Assembly (NCBI GenBank): GCA_016782885.1
Contig: JADHXQ010000018.1
Coordinates: 1 to 55,750 of the forward strand
Source: Phycisphaerae bacterium
GTDB lineage: Bacteria; Planctomycetota; Phycisphaerae; SM23-33
Length of the DNA: 55,750 nt
Direction of reading: 5' to 3'
Positions 17,814 to 27,144 of this stretch are shown here, piece by piece. Each line of letters starts with the position of its first letter. The first letter of the stretch is position 1. Below the pieces are notes generated by a model. That model was not told the origin of the DNA. It did no database searches and worked only from the letters and a program-made list of their open reading frames with translations. Position numbers and translations under genes: made by a program.

Positions 17814-19211
17814 ATGCGTTTTCCCAGAGCCCGGAGACACCATACCTCTGGGCTCTGTTGTTGCCCGGACCTGCCGGCGGTAATCCACGCGACGCTGATT
17901 TGCACACTTCTCGTCGCCACGCCCGGATGCTTCTTCTCAGAGCACTCGTTCCCAATGGACCCCGCCGCCGTGGTCCGCGCCGATACACCGGCGAATCTCC
18001 CAACCAGGAAGTGGCTCGTCAGCGCTCACGAAAAGCTCAAAGGCCTCCTTCCGCACCATCACGACCAGCCGATGCTTACCGACGAATTTTCCGACCCGTC
18101 AGGGCGGCCGGTGGACCTTGTAGCCAGGTACACACTCGAACCCGACCAGCTCGAATCGATGTTCGTGAACTTCCTTGGCTTGAGCTATTCGGCCCAGGTT
18201 ACCGGACCCGACGCGGGCAACACTCCGGCGCCCGAGTGGCCCGGATTCATCGATATCTGGGTGCCGATCAACGCACGTCTCAAACTCGCCGGACGCCTCG
18301 GAATGGCCCGCGGGCCTGACGGTAAGGTCATCGGCGCCGACTGCATCGTGCTCCTGGCCGGACTCTGCGGAGGGAACAACGTAATCCGCCAGCGGGACAT
18401 CGCCGCCGCATTGAAATCCAGCGGACTGCACGTACTGGCCGTCGAAACGCGAGGCCAGGGCCAAACCGCCGTCCGCTATCCGGATGTCGCATGCACCTGG
18501 GGCATGTTCGAGTCCAGCGATCTGCTGGTGGTGTCCGACTGGCTCGAGGCCAAGCCGAACGTCAGGCGCACCGGGCTGATCGGCTATTCATGGGGCGGGA
18601 CGCACGCCCTGCTGACTGCCTGGAACGAAGGGCGCGGCGATAAGCATCCGAGTATCGCCCCGAGAGTCGCCCAGGTTCTGCCCAAACTCCCGCCCGGACG
18701 GCGCTATCGCGCGGGAGTGCTGGTCTTCTCGCCCGTGCTGGATATCGATGTGCTGGTCGGGAAACTGGCCACGCCGCAACCGTACCTCATTCATCCGGTC
18801 CGGGCCGGTCTGCAGAAAACGGTACGAAATTGGAAAACACTCAGGGGTTTCCCCAATCCCACCGGCGCCCTGGGCGACGTGATCCGATGCGAGCAACTTA
18901 ACTACGAGGGCACGATGGAAGACCAGCGCCGCTTCCTGAGATTCGTGCCGTACAAGGGCAAACCGGCCGGTAACAAGCTCGCCGACGTTCGCATACCGCT
19001 GCTGATCGTACACGGGGCGGACGATCCCGTTGCCCCCGTCCAGACCGTAGCCGACCTGACCGCCGGCCTGAAAAACCCAAATGTTGCAACGATCGTCCTG
19101 CCCTCCGCCGGGCACATCGGCTTCGCACCATACGCCAAATCATGGTTCTACAGCATGCTCCTCAGCTTCTTCGACCCGGACAAGGGACCAAAGCCCGCGG
19201 CAGCCCGCTGA
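17814..19211 (+). CDS. Lipoprotein alpha/beta hydrolase
   Basis: 465 residues. An Arg-rich start and a hydrophobic stretch end in the lipobox VATPGC (C39), so a membrane-anchored lipoprotein is likely. The alpha/beta-hydrolase core lies at about 170-455. Nucleophile Ser is in GYSWGGTHALL (about 260), the acid Asp in VHGADDPVAP (about 403) and the His in PSAGHIGFAPY (about 431). An oxyanion-type VLLAGLCGGNN precedes. The substrate is unknown; esterase or acyl hydrolase is the safest call. Its stop codon (TGA 19209-19211) abuts the stop of the convergent SGNH gene with no spacer. Confidence 0.82.
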   Translation: MRFPRARRHHTSGLCCCPDLPAVIHATLICTLLVATPGCFFSEHSFPMDPAAVVRADTPANLPTRKWLVSAHEKLKGLLPHHHDQPMLTDEFSDPSGRPVDLVARYTLEPDQLESMFVNFLGLSYSAQVTGPDAGNTPAPEWPGFIDIWVPINARLKLAGRLGMARGPDGKVIGADCIVLLAGLCGGNNVIRQRDIAAALKSSGLHVLAVETRGQGQTAVRYPDVACTWGMFESSDLLVVSDWLEAKPNVRRTGLIGYSWGGTHALLTAWNEGRGDKHPSIAPRVAQVLPKLPPGRRYRAGVLVFSPVLDIDVLVGKLATPQPYLIHPVRAGLQKTVRNWKTLRGFPNPTGALGDVIRCEQLNYEGTMEDQRRFLRFVPYKGKPAGNKLADVRIPLLIVHGADDPVAPVQTVADLTAGLKNPNVATIVLPSAGHIGFAPYAKSWFYSMLLSFFDPDKGPKPAAAR

Positions 19212-20057
19212 CTAACGTTGCTTCGAGGGGCGAGCGGGGGGCTTGTCCGCCAGTTCCTTTTTCGCTTGCCTGACCGCCTGCCAGGCGATGGCCTGGAGCT
19301 TTTTCGCGTCGGATGGGGGGATACCCAGGACCGTTCTGTGAGTACCCGATTTGGAAAGAATCACCTTGGCGGGAAGACCGGCCGGCGACTTGTTGTAGAT
19401 CGTCGAATAAAACACACAAGCCGTCAGGTACGTGCCCATACGCGACGGGTGGGAGTTGTCCTTCGCATACAGGGGCCATTTCGGATTGGCATCGTACGCC
19501 ATTTTCCACGCATAACCGACCGGCGCGACGGCCGCTTTGAGTTCACGCCCCACGTCCATGTACGTCTTAGAATTGCGCTTGTGCATGTCGGGATACTTCT
19601 TGAGCAGTTCGGGCGTCGGGCGACGCTGCCAGGTCATGAAGAACATCGTCCTGGCGCCGGATTTGGTGATCGCGGCGTTCAACTTGCCGGCGCCCTGGCG
19701 GGTGCGGTCCGGCATGAGCGTGGGGGTAAGGCTCTGGTCCTGCAGGATCACGTAGTCCCACCGGCCGGTAGCGATCGCCTCTTGCGAAGCTTTGTTCCCG
19801 GCGTGCCACACGAGGTTCTTTCCTCCGCTGGCGACCATCTTGACCTCCAGCGGGCGGGCACTCTTATCAGCCGCCGCCAATCCCGCGACGACCTGCGGCA
19901 GCTTGTTACCGTACGTATATGAATTGCCCAGGAACAAAACGCGCACGGGTGCCTTCTTCGACGGCCTGGTAGTCGCGCCCCGCAGCAGCGTGCCGCCCAG
20001 ACAAACCGCAACGAATATCGCACAACATGCCAGATGGGATATTTTCCTGATCTTCAT
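19212..20057 (-). CDS. Secreted SGNH/GDSL hydrolase (DUF4886-like)
   Basis: 281 residues from ATG 20057. The frame runs 48 codons further upstream, but that part approaches the tRNA-Arg promoter region and lacks a signal. From this start a signal peptide (about 1-27, HLACCAIFVAVCLGG) is present. Block I is VLFLGNSYTYGNKLP with the catalytic Ser, and the C-terminal block is DNSHPSRMGTYL with the Asp-His pair. Such enzymes remove acetyl or acyl groups from sugars or lipids. A role in polysaccharide deacetylation is inferred from the family, not seen. Confidence 0.82.
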   Translation of the reverse strand: MKIRKISHLACCAIFVAVCLGGTLLRGATTRPSKKAPVRVLFLGNSYTYGNKLPQVVAGLAAADKSARPLEVKMVASGGKNLVWHAGNKASQEAIATGRWDYVILQDQSLTPTLMPDRTRQGAGKLNAAITKSGARTMFFMTWQRRPTPELLKKYPDMHKRNSKTYMDVGRELKAAVAPVGYAWKMAYDANPKWPLYAKDNSHPSRMGTYLTACVFYSTIYNKSPAGLPAKVILSKSGTHRTVLGIPPSDAKKLQAIAWQAVRQAKKELADKPPARPSKQR

Positions 20058-20173
20058 GGTAGTAGTGTCACCCCTGACCGCCAGATTGTCAACGCCGCAC
20101 AAGGGTTGACTCAAAGCCCACCAATCCGTATAGTTATCCATCTGCCTGGACACCGATGGGCAGATACGCTTTC

Positions 20174-20247
<74 letters not shown>

Positions 20248-20261
20248 TTCGTTACCCCTTA

Positions 20262-20296
20262 CAAGGCCGGCCGCTTACGGCTGGCCTTGCTTTTTG
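20262..20296 (+). terminator. Rho-independent terminator of tRNA-Arg
   Basis: A long stem starting CAAGGCC and ending GGCCTTG, extended inward by GCCG/CGGC with one mismatch and a 4-nt loop, followed by CTTTTT. Classic intrinsic terminator. Confidence 0.88.
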
Positions 20297-20417
20297 GCAA
20301 AAACGGCTTGGGCGCGAGCGGGCTTGCCTGGGCGCGGCGATCTGAGGGCCGCACCCACCTCAGGGCGAGTCGCCTCTGCCAGAGCATTGGGTGATACACC
20401 GCCTGCACCTGTCGCAT

Positions 20418-20477
20418 CTAATCTTTAATGCGGACCAGTTCGCTACGCTCGATCAATTCGATCATACTGGGCGTCAG
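20418..20477 (-). pseudogene. Remnant of a transposase C-terminus (left scar)
   Basis: The minus frame reads LTPSMIELIERSELVR and then a stop at 20418-20420. It aligns with the second remnant at 22988-23182 over the core IERSELVR, with matching positions on its left side, and about three quarters of the DNA bases match over 48 bp. Only this tail survives. The remaining gap 20297-20571 shows nothing else. Confidence 0.45.
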
Positions 20478-20571
20478 GATTGCTGCGCTCTTCAATACAA
20501 ACTCGAAACGGCATGTTCTGACACGAAGCTGGCAAAGCAATCTATTCCGATTGCTTGAGATCACCGCCCTT

Positions 20572-22773
20572 TCACTTCGTGCCACCGCCGGCTACGGATT
20601 CGTAAGTCGGGCCGACACGGATTTCATCGAACGAATTCTCGCCTCCCTGCTGAAGAACTAATCGGGTGAGCCTGGTCTGATCAATATTGAAGGCCTCTGG
20701 TTCACGGAGAAATCGATATTTTCCTTTGAGATTTTCTGTCGGTTGTTTGAGATTTTGCTCCGGCCACATGGGATAAAAGTTGTCGTTCTTTCCATCTTTT
20801 CCCCAAACGAACTTACCGACCATCAAGACAATCCTCCCTTTCCAAGCTGGGCCAATCCTTCGACGGGCGACTTTGCCATCCAAGACCACTATCGTCTCAA
20901 GCTGCCCCTCCTTGTGAAGAAAACCAATTCCATCTTTCTGGTCGTCGGATTCCAGTGTCACGGTGTTTTGACCGCCGCTACTTGAGGGCATAAAGGAAAC
21001 GTAGCTCATCCACATCGTGGCGCCGTCTTTGAGAAGACCTGCCTTTACCAGCGAGCCATCGAGCTGAATGGCGCATCTTTTATCGAACGAACGAGTAGAA
21101 GTTTGCGCACGGTTGCCCGTTACAGGAAGGTTACCGTACTGCAGACTCCCCGGGGCGACCATTGGCTTCCATTTATCATCGCCTTTTTCTTGTAGAGTAA
21201 AATATTCTCCCTTCGTACCAACGGCGCCTTTCTTTCCAAAGAGTGTCGTGGGCTGTTCAAGATCAGAGGGATAGTCGAAAGGTTCGTAGAGCAAGGCGTC
21301 GCCCGGATCAAGGGGACCGCGGTTGACGACCGTGGTGGCGGGAGTTGCCTTTCCCGTGGTGGGCAGAATCGAATACTTGACTAAACCTTTCTCGGGTGCT
21401 TGTTTGTCTTCGTAGCTTCTGGCTTCACCGGAAAGACTCGCCGCGATCTCTTTGCCATCACGCGTTATCTTAAACCCATCGAACTTTCCTCTAGGGGCCC
21501 ATTGTAAGGTTACCCCTTCCATACTTCGAAAAGTCCTGAGTTCGGGGATGGAGGTGTCGCAGATGGCCGTCAATTTCTGCGTCGGAGAAGCCGGCATCTC
21601 CAGGACGAGTTCGTAACTGTTCTTACCCGGCAAGGCCGTCGTGTCGGTAAATGCAGTTTGAGATGCAGGAAGATTGACTCCCAGGGGCTTACCATTTCTC
21701 AGCAACTTGACGCTTTTGGGGACCTCGCTTCCGAGTTGCCAGTTCAACTGAACCCCTTGATCAACTCCAAAAGTCATCAAGTGAGAGGCTAAGGCAGGCT
21801 TCTTCAGCTTGAGCATCTCTGTCGCCATAGCAGTGCCAATGTTCAGATGGGTCCGGGCGTTACGGTTCCAGTGGAAACCTTGGGCAGAAGGCGAGTCCTT
21901 GGGATCGAATCTGAATTGCAGTTTTTCAGGGCCGTAAGGTTTGTCCGTATTGACCACGGCAACGTTTCCGACGAACTGGGGGTACTTGGTTTTATCGCCC
22001 ATCGCCAGTTGAGATTGCTTAATCAGATGCTTTTCTTCTTCAATCATTCCGCTTGTAGCAATTACGACCGGAAGGTTCGGAACACCCAAGCCGTACTTCA
22101 CGCTACGAATGTCATCGATGAAAGCTGCCAGATTCTTCTCATATTTGTGAGAAAAATCGCCCAAGTCGTTCCATCCCTGGTGGTAGCACAGTCCCGCGAT
22201 TTCCATACCTTGTCCCTGATAGTCGGGGAAAAAGGTACTGATGTTTTCCATCACTTCTTTGACCAGTCGTACTACTTCGTAGTAATAGAATCCGGGGTTC
22301 CCCGGCTTGGTCGGCTTCGGATACTTGCCGATACTCGGGGGCAGGAAATCATTTCCGAGACTTTTACCGCCCCAAGTGGCCTTAATCAGCAATACCGGCT
22401 GCTTGTAAACGTCGCCCATCATGTGTCCAAAACCAAATTCCGGACCAATGAGGCCCGAATAACCACCGTAATTGGGTGTCAAACCGCTGTACCTGTCAGC
22501 TTTGCCGGGGCTTCCTCCCAGGTGAACCCAAACATCGGAGCGTTCCTTCCACGAACCATCGGCATTAATGAGAAATTGATACTTCTTGGGCTCTTTTTTA
22601 ACAATATCTCGCAAGGTGTTCGGTTTATCGCCCTCTACAGTGCCGTACCCCAACATGTTGGATTGCCCCACCAAAACGTAAACCTTAACGGGGAGGTTCT
22701 CTCTCTTTTGGGCATGGGCGAGGGAAGTCAGTGCAGTTATCACAATTATCGCATTTATGGTCAGTCTTGTCAT
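20572..22773 (-). CDS. Secreted SASA-type carbohydrate acetylesterase (sialate O-acetylesterase-like)
   Basis: 733 residues from ATG 22773; the frame extends 28 codons upstream, but a signal peptide (MTRLTINAIIVITALTSLAHA) starts here. The catalytic domain (about 28-350) has VLVGQSNMLGYG with Ser38, the block LCYHQGWNDLGD and the later His in GFHWNRNARTHLN. A middle beta-rich region is followed by a concanavalin/LamG-like C-terminal domain (about 510-725) ending in NSFDEIRVGPTYES. The enzyme should remove acetyl groups from extracellular sugars. Base composition and codon use look less GC-rich than neighbours. The gene lies between two related transposase remnants next to tRNA-Arg, pointing to acquisition by transfer. 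Confidence 0.87.
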   Translation of the reverse strand: MTRLTINAIIVITALTSLAHAQKRENLPVKVYVLVGQSNMLGYGTVEGDKPNTLRDIVKKEPKKYQFLINADGSWKERSDVWVHLGGSPGKADRYSGLTPNYGGYSGLIGPEFGFGHMMGDVYKQPVLLIKATWGGKSLGNDFLPPSIGKYPKPTKPGNPGFYYYEVVRLVKEVMENISTFFPDYQGQGMEIAGLCYHQGWNDLGDFSHKYEKNLAAFIDDIRSVKYGLGVPNLPVVIATSGMIEEEKHLIKQSQLAMGDKTKYPQFVGNVAVVNTDKPYGPEKLQFRFDPKDSPSAQGFHWNRNARTHLNIGTAMATEMLKLKKPALASHLMTFGVDQGVQLNWQLGSEVPKSVKLLRNGKPLGVNLPASQTAFTDTTALPGKNSYELVLEMPASPTQKLTAICDTSIPELRTFRSMEGVTLQWAPRGKFDGFKITRDGKEIAASLSGEARSYEDKQAPEKGLVKYSILPTTGKATPATTVVNRGPLDPGDALLYEPFDYPSDLEQPTTLFGKKGAVGTKGEYFTLQEKGDDKWKPMVAPGSLQYGNLPVTGNRAQTSTRSFDKRCAIQLDGSLVKAGLLKDGATMWMSYVSFMPSSSGGQNTVTLESDDQKDGIGFLHKEGQLETIVVLDGKVARRRIGPAWKGRIVLMVGKFVWGKDGKNDNFYPMWPEQNLKQPTENLKGKYRFLREPEAFNIDQTRLTRLVLQQGGENSFDEIRVGPTYESVAGGGTK

Positions 22774-22987
22774 TTTACTTCTCTCTGTATTCTTCCGGTA
22801 GTGTATTGCTCGTGAGTGAACAGGGTTAAGCCTGAAACCGTTCCAGACGTCGACCACGTCCCATTGTAAGATCGCTCGCCACCTCTTGTCTATCGAGTGG
22901 TGAAGTTCTCAGGCGGTTTCTTGCGGCTGGGAAGCAGCAAGGCGTTGCTGGGGGCTTCAATATATGGCAGATCCGCCAGTAATTTGA

Positions 22988-23182
22988 TTACGCAGCCCTC
23001 CGTTCATACCACTTCAGCACACCACCGAGCTCAGTCTTGCGGACCAGCTCGCTTCGCTCGATGAAGTCAACTGTGCCGGGCGTTTCGCCGTGCTCGGGCG
23101 TTAGATAGTCCAGACCGCGGTGTGTTCGCTTGGTGTGGTAGTAATTGAGGAGGCCTTCCAACGCCGTTGGGACATGAGGCGC
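22988..23182 (-). pseudogene. Remnant of a DDE (integrase-core) transposase C-terminus (right scar)
   Basis: The minus frame reads LNYYHTKRTHRGLDYLTPEH and continues through VDFIERSELVRK to KWYERRAA and a TAA at 22988-22990. NYYHxxRxHxGLxxxTP is the hallmark end of rve-type transposases (IS3/IS481 group). Upstream the frame is closed by TGA at 23183-23185, and no catalytic DDE residues remain before it. It is a dead fragment of about 64 codons. The rest of the 22858-23358 gap shows no gene. Confidence 0.75.
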
Positions 23183-23358
23183 TCACTTGATCCGCGCGCC
23201 GCGGAGGACAAGGGGGTCGAAGCGGTAGGGGCTTTCGCTGGCGGTCCTCTGGGCTTCGCAGGACAGGTCGCTTGCTCAGGATCTACGACAGGATTTTCGA
23301 CAGGGCAAGCAGTCCCGATGTTCCGTCGACCGCTAACCGGGGTGGCGGAGCGTGGTAG

Positions 23359-24813
23359 CTATTTCTTGTCGACTTGCTCGACGAGCATTGTGCAGATTTC
23401 GTCCTGGAGGGCTTTGGCGGGGGCTACTCGTCCGGGCATGTCGTTGGCCATTATTGAAAACGCCAGGGCGGGCTTGCCCGTTTTGTCTAACACGTATCCG
23501 CTGAGACATGAGACTTTCAGGATGTAGCCCGTCTTGCCGATGATTCGGCCTCTGCACGGCGGGCCTGTCATGCGCTTCCGGAGCGTACCGTCGATCCCCG
23601 CCCGGGCGAGTGTGTCGGTGAGCACCGAAACGTCCTTTCTGCCGGCGATACCGGCAAGGAGCTTTGTCATCGCCGCGGGCGAGACGCGATTCTTGCGCGC
23701 CAGCCCGCTTCCGTCGCTGACGACGAGCGAATCGGCCGACAGATCGAACGCCTTGGTCAGCGTCTTTGTCATGATCTCCGCGCTTCCGGGCCACGTACCG
23801 TCGCCGGCGCGCAGCAGGAAGCACTCGGCGGCCAGGTTGAGCGAATCGGTGTTAGCACGTTTCATTGCCCGGGCAATCGGCGTGGTGGTCGTGCAGACGG
23901 GCTTTGCACCCTTGCGGTCAATTTTGCTCAGGTCCATCGACTTGATCTTGCCTTCAAACGGAACGCCGCCGGCGACGAGGCGTTCGGCCAGGGTGCGAGC
24001 GAAAAGCATCGGCGGATCGTTGGCGGCTACGTACAGCGGATAGGGCGATGCGGTCTTTATCGTACCGCGAAGAACCAGTTCTCCGTCCCCGGCGCCCGGG
24101 CGCATCGACCAGATATGCTTCTCGCCGACCTGCACGGAACTCTTGACCGCGATGAAACGACTCTGTGGGACGATTACGGCCTGTGCGCGGGCGCCCGAGA
24201 TCTTGAAGGTCGCCGCGAAGCAGTTGCGGTGGAAATTGAGCTTGCCGACCGGGGCCTGGTAGTGCATGTGGTTCTGGGAGGTCTTCCAGGTGTCGGGGCG
24301 GTAGACCATTGACCCTCCCGAGACAAAAAGCCTTCCGGGCGGTTTGTCGCCGAGATGCTTGGCGACCGCCACCGCCCAGCGGTCCATCTCGGCGTAGATA
24401 CTCTTACCGCCATCGGCCGCAAGATCCGGGTCGCCTAGCGTAGGATCGAAATCGCCGTAGACAACGATATCGCCGGCGCGAGTGATGTACAGTTCGGTAG
24501 TAAACTTGTAACCGCCGCCAAGTGCGTGCAGTGCAAAGGCGCTGCTGAGCAATTTCTGGTTGCTGGCCGGGATGAAAAGATCGTTTTCCCGTACCGAGAC
24601 CGTCGCCTTTCCCGAAGCGAGGTCCACCACCGAGACCCCGACGCGAGCACCGCTGCCGATGGTCTCCTCGAATGCCGCCACCTTCGCCGAAAGCAGATCG
24701 CCGAATGTTACCGGTGCCTTCTCGGCCCGGAGCGGCGCCGAGCAGGCGCCCGCGATCATCCCGCACAGCAGAGCTGCGCTTACAAAGATACCCCGTCGCT
24801 TTGCTGCTGTCAT
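23359..24813 (-). CDS. dacB: D-alanyl-D-alanine carboxypeptidase/endopeptidase (PBP4, peptidase S13)
   Basis: 484 residues. The N-terminus is an export signal with a possible lipobox (AGAC, C24). The three penicillin-binding motifs are present: SxxK at S84-K87 in IPASNQKLL, SxN in NTDSLNLAAE, and KTG at 427-429 in IGKTGYILK. The length and the inserted domain between the first two motifs fit class C PBP4. The enzyme trims and cleaves peptidoglycan peptides in the periplasm. Its presence is informative because peptidoglycan in planctomycetes was long doubted; it is now established for several. It stands alone, with only transposon debris downstream. Confidence 0.93.
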   Translation of the reverse strand: MTAAKRRGIFVSAALLCGMIAGACSAPLRAEKAPVTFGDLLSAKVAAFEETIGSGARVGVSVVDLASGKATVSVRENDLFIPASNQKLLSSAFALHALGGGYKFTTELYITRAGDIVVYGDFDPTLGDPDLAADGGKSIYAEMDRWAVAVAKHLGDKPPGRLFVSGGSMVYRPDTWKTSQNHMHYQAPVGKLNFHRNCFAATFKISGARAQAVIVPQSRFIAVKSSVQVGEKHIWSMRPGAGDGELVLRGTIKTASPYPLYVAANDPPMLFARTLAERLVAGGVPFEGKIKSMDLSKIDRKGAKPVCTTTTPIARAMKRANTDSLNLAAECFLLRAGDGTWPGSAEIMTKTLTKAFDLSADSLVVSDGSGLARKNRVSPAAMTKLLAGIAGRKDVSVLTDTLARAGIDGTLRKRMTGPPCRGRIIGKTGYILKVSCLSGYVLDKTGKPALAFSIMANDMPGRVAPAKALQDEICTMLVEQVDKK

Positions 24814-25011
24814 ACGGATGGAAACTCTCTTTCCGCGGGGGCTTATCCGGCGCCAATGCGCCGGCGGCCCGCCTGGTCCATTGTAATACGGGTAAGAACG
24901 CCCAAATGCAATCCCTCATTACCGCCGGGACAAAATTTGAGATTTTTGAAAACCCATGCAGTTTGTTTTCCGATAATAAGTGGTGAACAGGATCGATAAG
25001 CGGAGTACGTA

Positions 25012-25332
25012 ATGAACGATTCGACTACTTGCAACGAGCGAAGGCTGCACGCAAGATACCCAATGTCAACAAGCCTCCAGTTCCACCACGGTCCGTCAAA
25101 ACGCGAAGTTCCGGCACGGTCAGTAGATATCTCCGAAAACGGGATGCTTATGTATGTTCCTGCTATCACGCCGGTTAGGGCTGGACAAGCGGTCTATGTC
25201 GACCTGGCCAATATTGGCGGCAGACCGGCGAGAGGTATCGGGCCCGTCCAGGCGACTATTGTACGCGTGGACCGGGCGGAAATGACCAGCAAGGGCTATC
25301 TGGGTATCGGTATCAGATTCGCAGCCGCATAA
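25012..25332 (+). CDS. PilZ-domain protein (c-di-GMP receptor)
   Basis: 106 residues, a single PilZ domain. The two c-di-GMP binding parts are visible: RRLHARYP (RxxxR, residues 10-17) and DISENGM (D/NxSxxG, about 39-45). GGAG lies 6 nt upstream of the ATG. Stand-alone PilZ proteins act as c-di-GMP effectors on motility, adhesion or secretion by contact with partners. It is monocistronic between dacB and a convergent lipoprotein gene. The partner is unknown. Confidence 0.88.
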   Translation: MNDSTTCNERRLHARYPMSTSLQFHHGPSKREVPARSVDISENGMLMYVPAITPVRAGQAVYVDLANIGGRPARGIGPVQATIVRVDRAEMTSKGYLGIGIRFAAA

Positions 25333-25414
25333 ACTCCACCGCTCACATCAACACCGCGATACCGGGGGGCAGGGGAAAGAAGTTCCACTCCATCCAGATA
25401 AAGAACTCATGCGC

Positions 25415-25933
25415 TCATTTCGCGGCTTCGATCTCTTTCAGCAGTCCCCTCGCTTCGGTTGTCGCGGGGGCCTGGGGATGCTTTGAGATGACTTCTTTCA
25501 GTATCGCCGCGGCCTTGTCGCTCAGAAACTTGCGCCCCGCGGAGTTTGGCGCAGCCGCGGCGTTAGCTATATAGAGCTTCGCCAGCTTGACCTGTTTTTC
25601 GGCCCGTTCGTCGGGCGTGACGGGCTTGGGCGGCGGGCGTTTGACCGGTTTGGGGAACGTGGTGGGATCGGGAGGCTCCGCGACCGAATCTAGCGGATCG
25701 GTGTCCGGGTCGTCTTTGCGGCGGCCTCGCGACGAACCGCCATCGAAGAACCCCGGCGGTTTGACCGACTTTGGATCCTCATTCTTAGCCACTGCCTCCA
25801 GGATACGCTTGGCCTCGGCGGCGACAGCTTCAGCCGAGGTCTTCTTCGGGGACTCAGTCTCTTCGGATTCGCTGTCGCCGCATCCGGCCAGGCCCATCGC
25901 CATCAATATAGTTATGACTGCGGTATATTTCAT
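25415..25933 (-). CDS. Small lipoprotein with low-complexity middle
   Basis: 172 residues from ATG 25933; CGGAGA lies about 9 nt upstream. The signal peptide ends in the lipobox LAGC (C18), followed by an acidic, Ser-rich linker (DSESEETESPKK). The middle is Pro/Lys/Asp-rich (KPVKRPPPKPVTPDE). The C-terminal 70 residues are helical, ending in ILKEVISKHPQAPATTEARG, which resembles the end of a TPR-type unit. No known family is recognised. It lies downstream of the acyltransferase on the same strand but is separated from it by an inverted heptamer repeat. Confidence 0.7.
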   Translation of the reverse strand: MKYTAVITILMAMGLAGCGDSESEETESPKKTSAEAVAAEAKRILEAVAKNEDPKSVKPPGFFDGGSSRGRRKDDPDTDPLDSVAEPPDPTTFPKPVKRPPPKPVTPDERAEKQVKLAKLYIANAAAAPNSAGRKFLSDKAAAILKEVISKHPQAPATTEARGLLKEIEAAK

Positions 25934-26040
25934 TGAGTTGGTCTCCGTTTGCGATCCTGGCGCGGGTTTGGGGCTCAGGAACCGCATTTCTGGGCGCTGC
26001 CGGGCAACGCACGCGCTTGCACCTTTTAACACATTCGGAG

Positions 26041-26142
26041 GGAAAGTAGAAAGTAGAAAGTAGACCGCCGTAGAAATCAGGCTTGTTTCTTGACGTTTTC
26101 GTGGTTGTAGATGTGGTCTTTCTGCTCTACTTTCTACTGCTC
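26041..26142. repeat. Inverted pair of heptanucleotide tandem repeats (AAAGTAG type)
   Basis: The left arm 26041-26066 holds three tandem copies of AAAGTAG followed by ACC. The right arm 26115-26142 is an imperfect reverse complement (GGTCTTTC, then CTACTTTCTACT). The arms are separated by 48 nt and can form a long hairpin. The element lies in the intergenic space between the lipoprotein and acyltransferase genes and just reaches the end of the latter. A similar design with another heptamer occurs at 33457-33642. Confidence 0.65.
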
Positions 26143-27144
26143 TGCGTGTGACCTGGTCACACGTCTCGGTGCGTGTTTCCAGCGGCGGTGTACCCAGAAG
26201 TACTGGTCCGGTTGGGTGCGGACGGCGGTTTCCAGGGCGCTGGTGTATTCCTGTGTTATCCATCGCAGCGGATCGTCCTTGTCGGCCCATTCGGACGGTT
26301 CGATCCACCGCTGATTGAATATCTCGAAGTTGAACTGCCCGTCGAGCCGGCGGCAGCAGATCACCGCGATGGGCGCCTCGTACTGCATCGCCAGCAGGCC
26401 TATCGACTTGAACGTGCTGGCCGGGTGACCGAAGTAGTCGACGAACAGCCCGCGAGCCCCGGCATCCTGGTCGCAGACCATCGAGACCGCCTCGTTGCTG
26501 TCGAAAGCCCTTTCGATCCGGGCGGCCGCCCCCTGCTTGTAGATCATCCGCTGCCCGGCCCGCTCGCGAACGCCGAAGATCAGGTCGTTGATCCGCGGGT
26601 TGTCGATCCGTCTGGCTACGGAACTGAACGCCAGCCCGATGGCCGCTGAAAAATACCCCGCCAGCTCCCAGTTTCCGAAATGCCCGGTAACGAGCACCAT
26701 CGGGCGATCGCGGGCGATCAGGGTAGCCACCACGTTTTCCATGTTCCTCAGGCGGATGTGCCTCCGCCAGGTGTCGGGTCGGATGCGGCGCGGGGTGAGG
26801 AGGAGTTCGAGGCCCATGCAGACCATGTTGCGGATGGACGCCTTTGCAGTGCGGCGGATCTTCGCCTCGGACCAGTGGGGAAAACCGCTGCGGAGCTGGT
26901 CGATAGCTATTTCGCGATGGCGCCTGTCGAAGTGGTATATCGCGGTGCCGATCGCCCGGGCCAGGGCGTATCCGGCCCGCAGCGACAGCATCTCGACGAA
27001 CATTATCGCCACGCGGGCGCCGATGTATACCAGGTAGTCCAGGCGGCGGTTGCGGGTATCGAGCTTCCGCTGCCGCTTGGTGGCGCGGTGTTCGCCGCGG
27101 TCTATGCCGGCGGCCGCAAGCACTGTCGAGGCTTTACTTGTCAC
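26134..27144 (-). CDS. Lysophospholipid acyltransferase, LpxL/HtrB family
   Basis: 336 residues from GTG 27144. The catalytic HxxxxE motif is HFGNWE at 155-160 in VLVTGHFGNWELAGYF, followed by the family blocks SVARRIDNPRIND, MVCDQDAG and GLFVDYFGHPAST. These enzymes add secondary acyl chains to lipid A at the inner membrane, or act in related lipid synthesis. A hydrophobic stretch near residues 38-70 is the usual anchor. The start overlaps the last 11 nt of proS, so translational coupling is likely. Lipid A substrate is probable but other acyl acceptors are possible. Confidence 0.87.
   Translation of the reverse strand: MTSKASTVLAAAGIDRGEHRATKRQRKLDTRNRRLDYLVYIGARVAIMFVEMLSLRAGYALARAIGTAIYHFDRRHREIAIDQLRSGFPHWSEAKIRRTAKASIRNMVCMGLELLLTPRRIRPDTWRRHIRLRNMENVVATLIARDRPMVLVTGHFGNWELAGYFSAAIGLAFSSVARRIDNPRINDLIFGVRERAGQRMIYKQGAAARIERAFDSNEAVSMVCDQDAGARGLFVDYFGHPASTFKSIGLLAMQYEAPIAVICCRRLDGQFNFEIFNQRWIEPSEWADKDDPLRWITQEYTSALETAVRTQPDQYFWVHRRWKHAPRRVTRSHAEQ

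Noticed and set aside
19200..19220. Terminator between the convergent hydrolase genes
   Set aside because: The stops abut with no spacer and no hairpin with a T-run was found.
20248..23358. Attachment-site duplication of the tRNA-Arg 3' end
   Set aside because: No second copy of the tRNA end was found on the far side of the island, so tRNA-directed integrase insertion is not supported.
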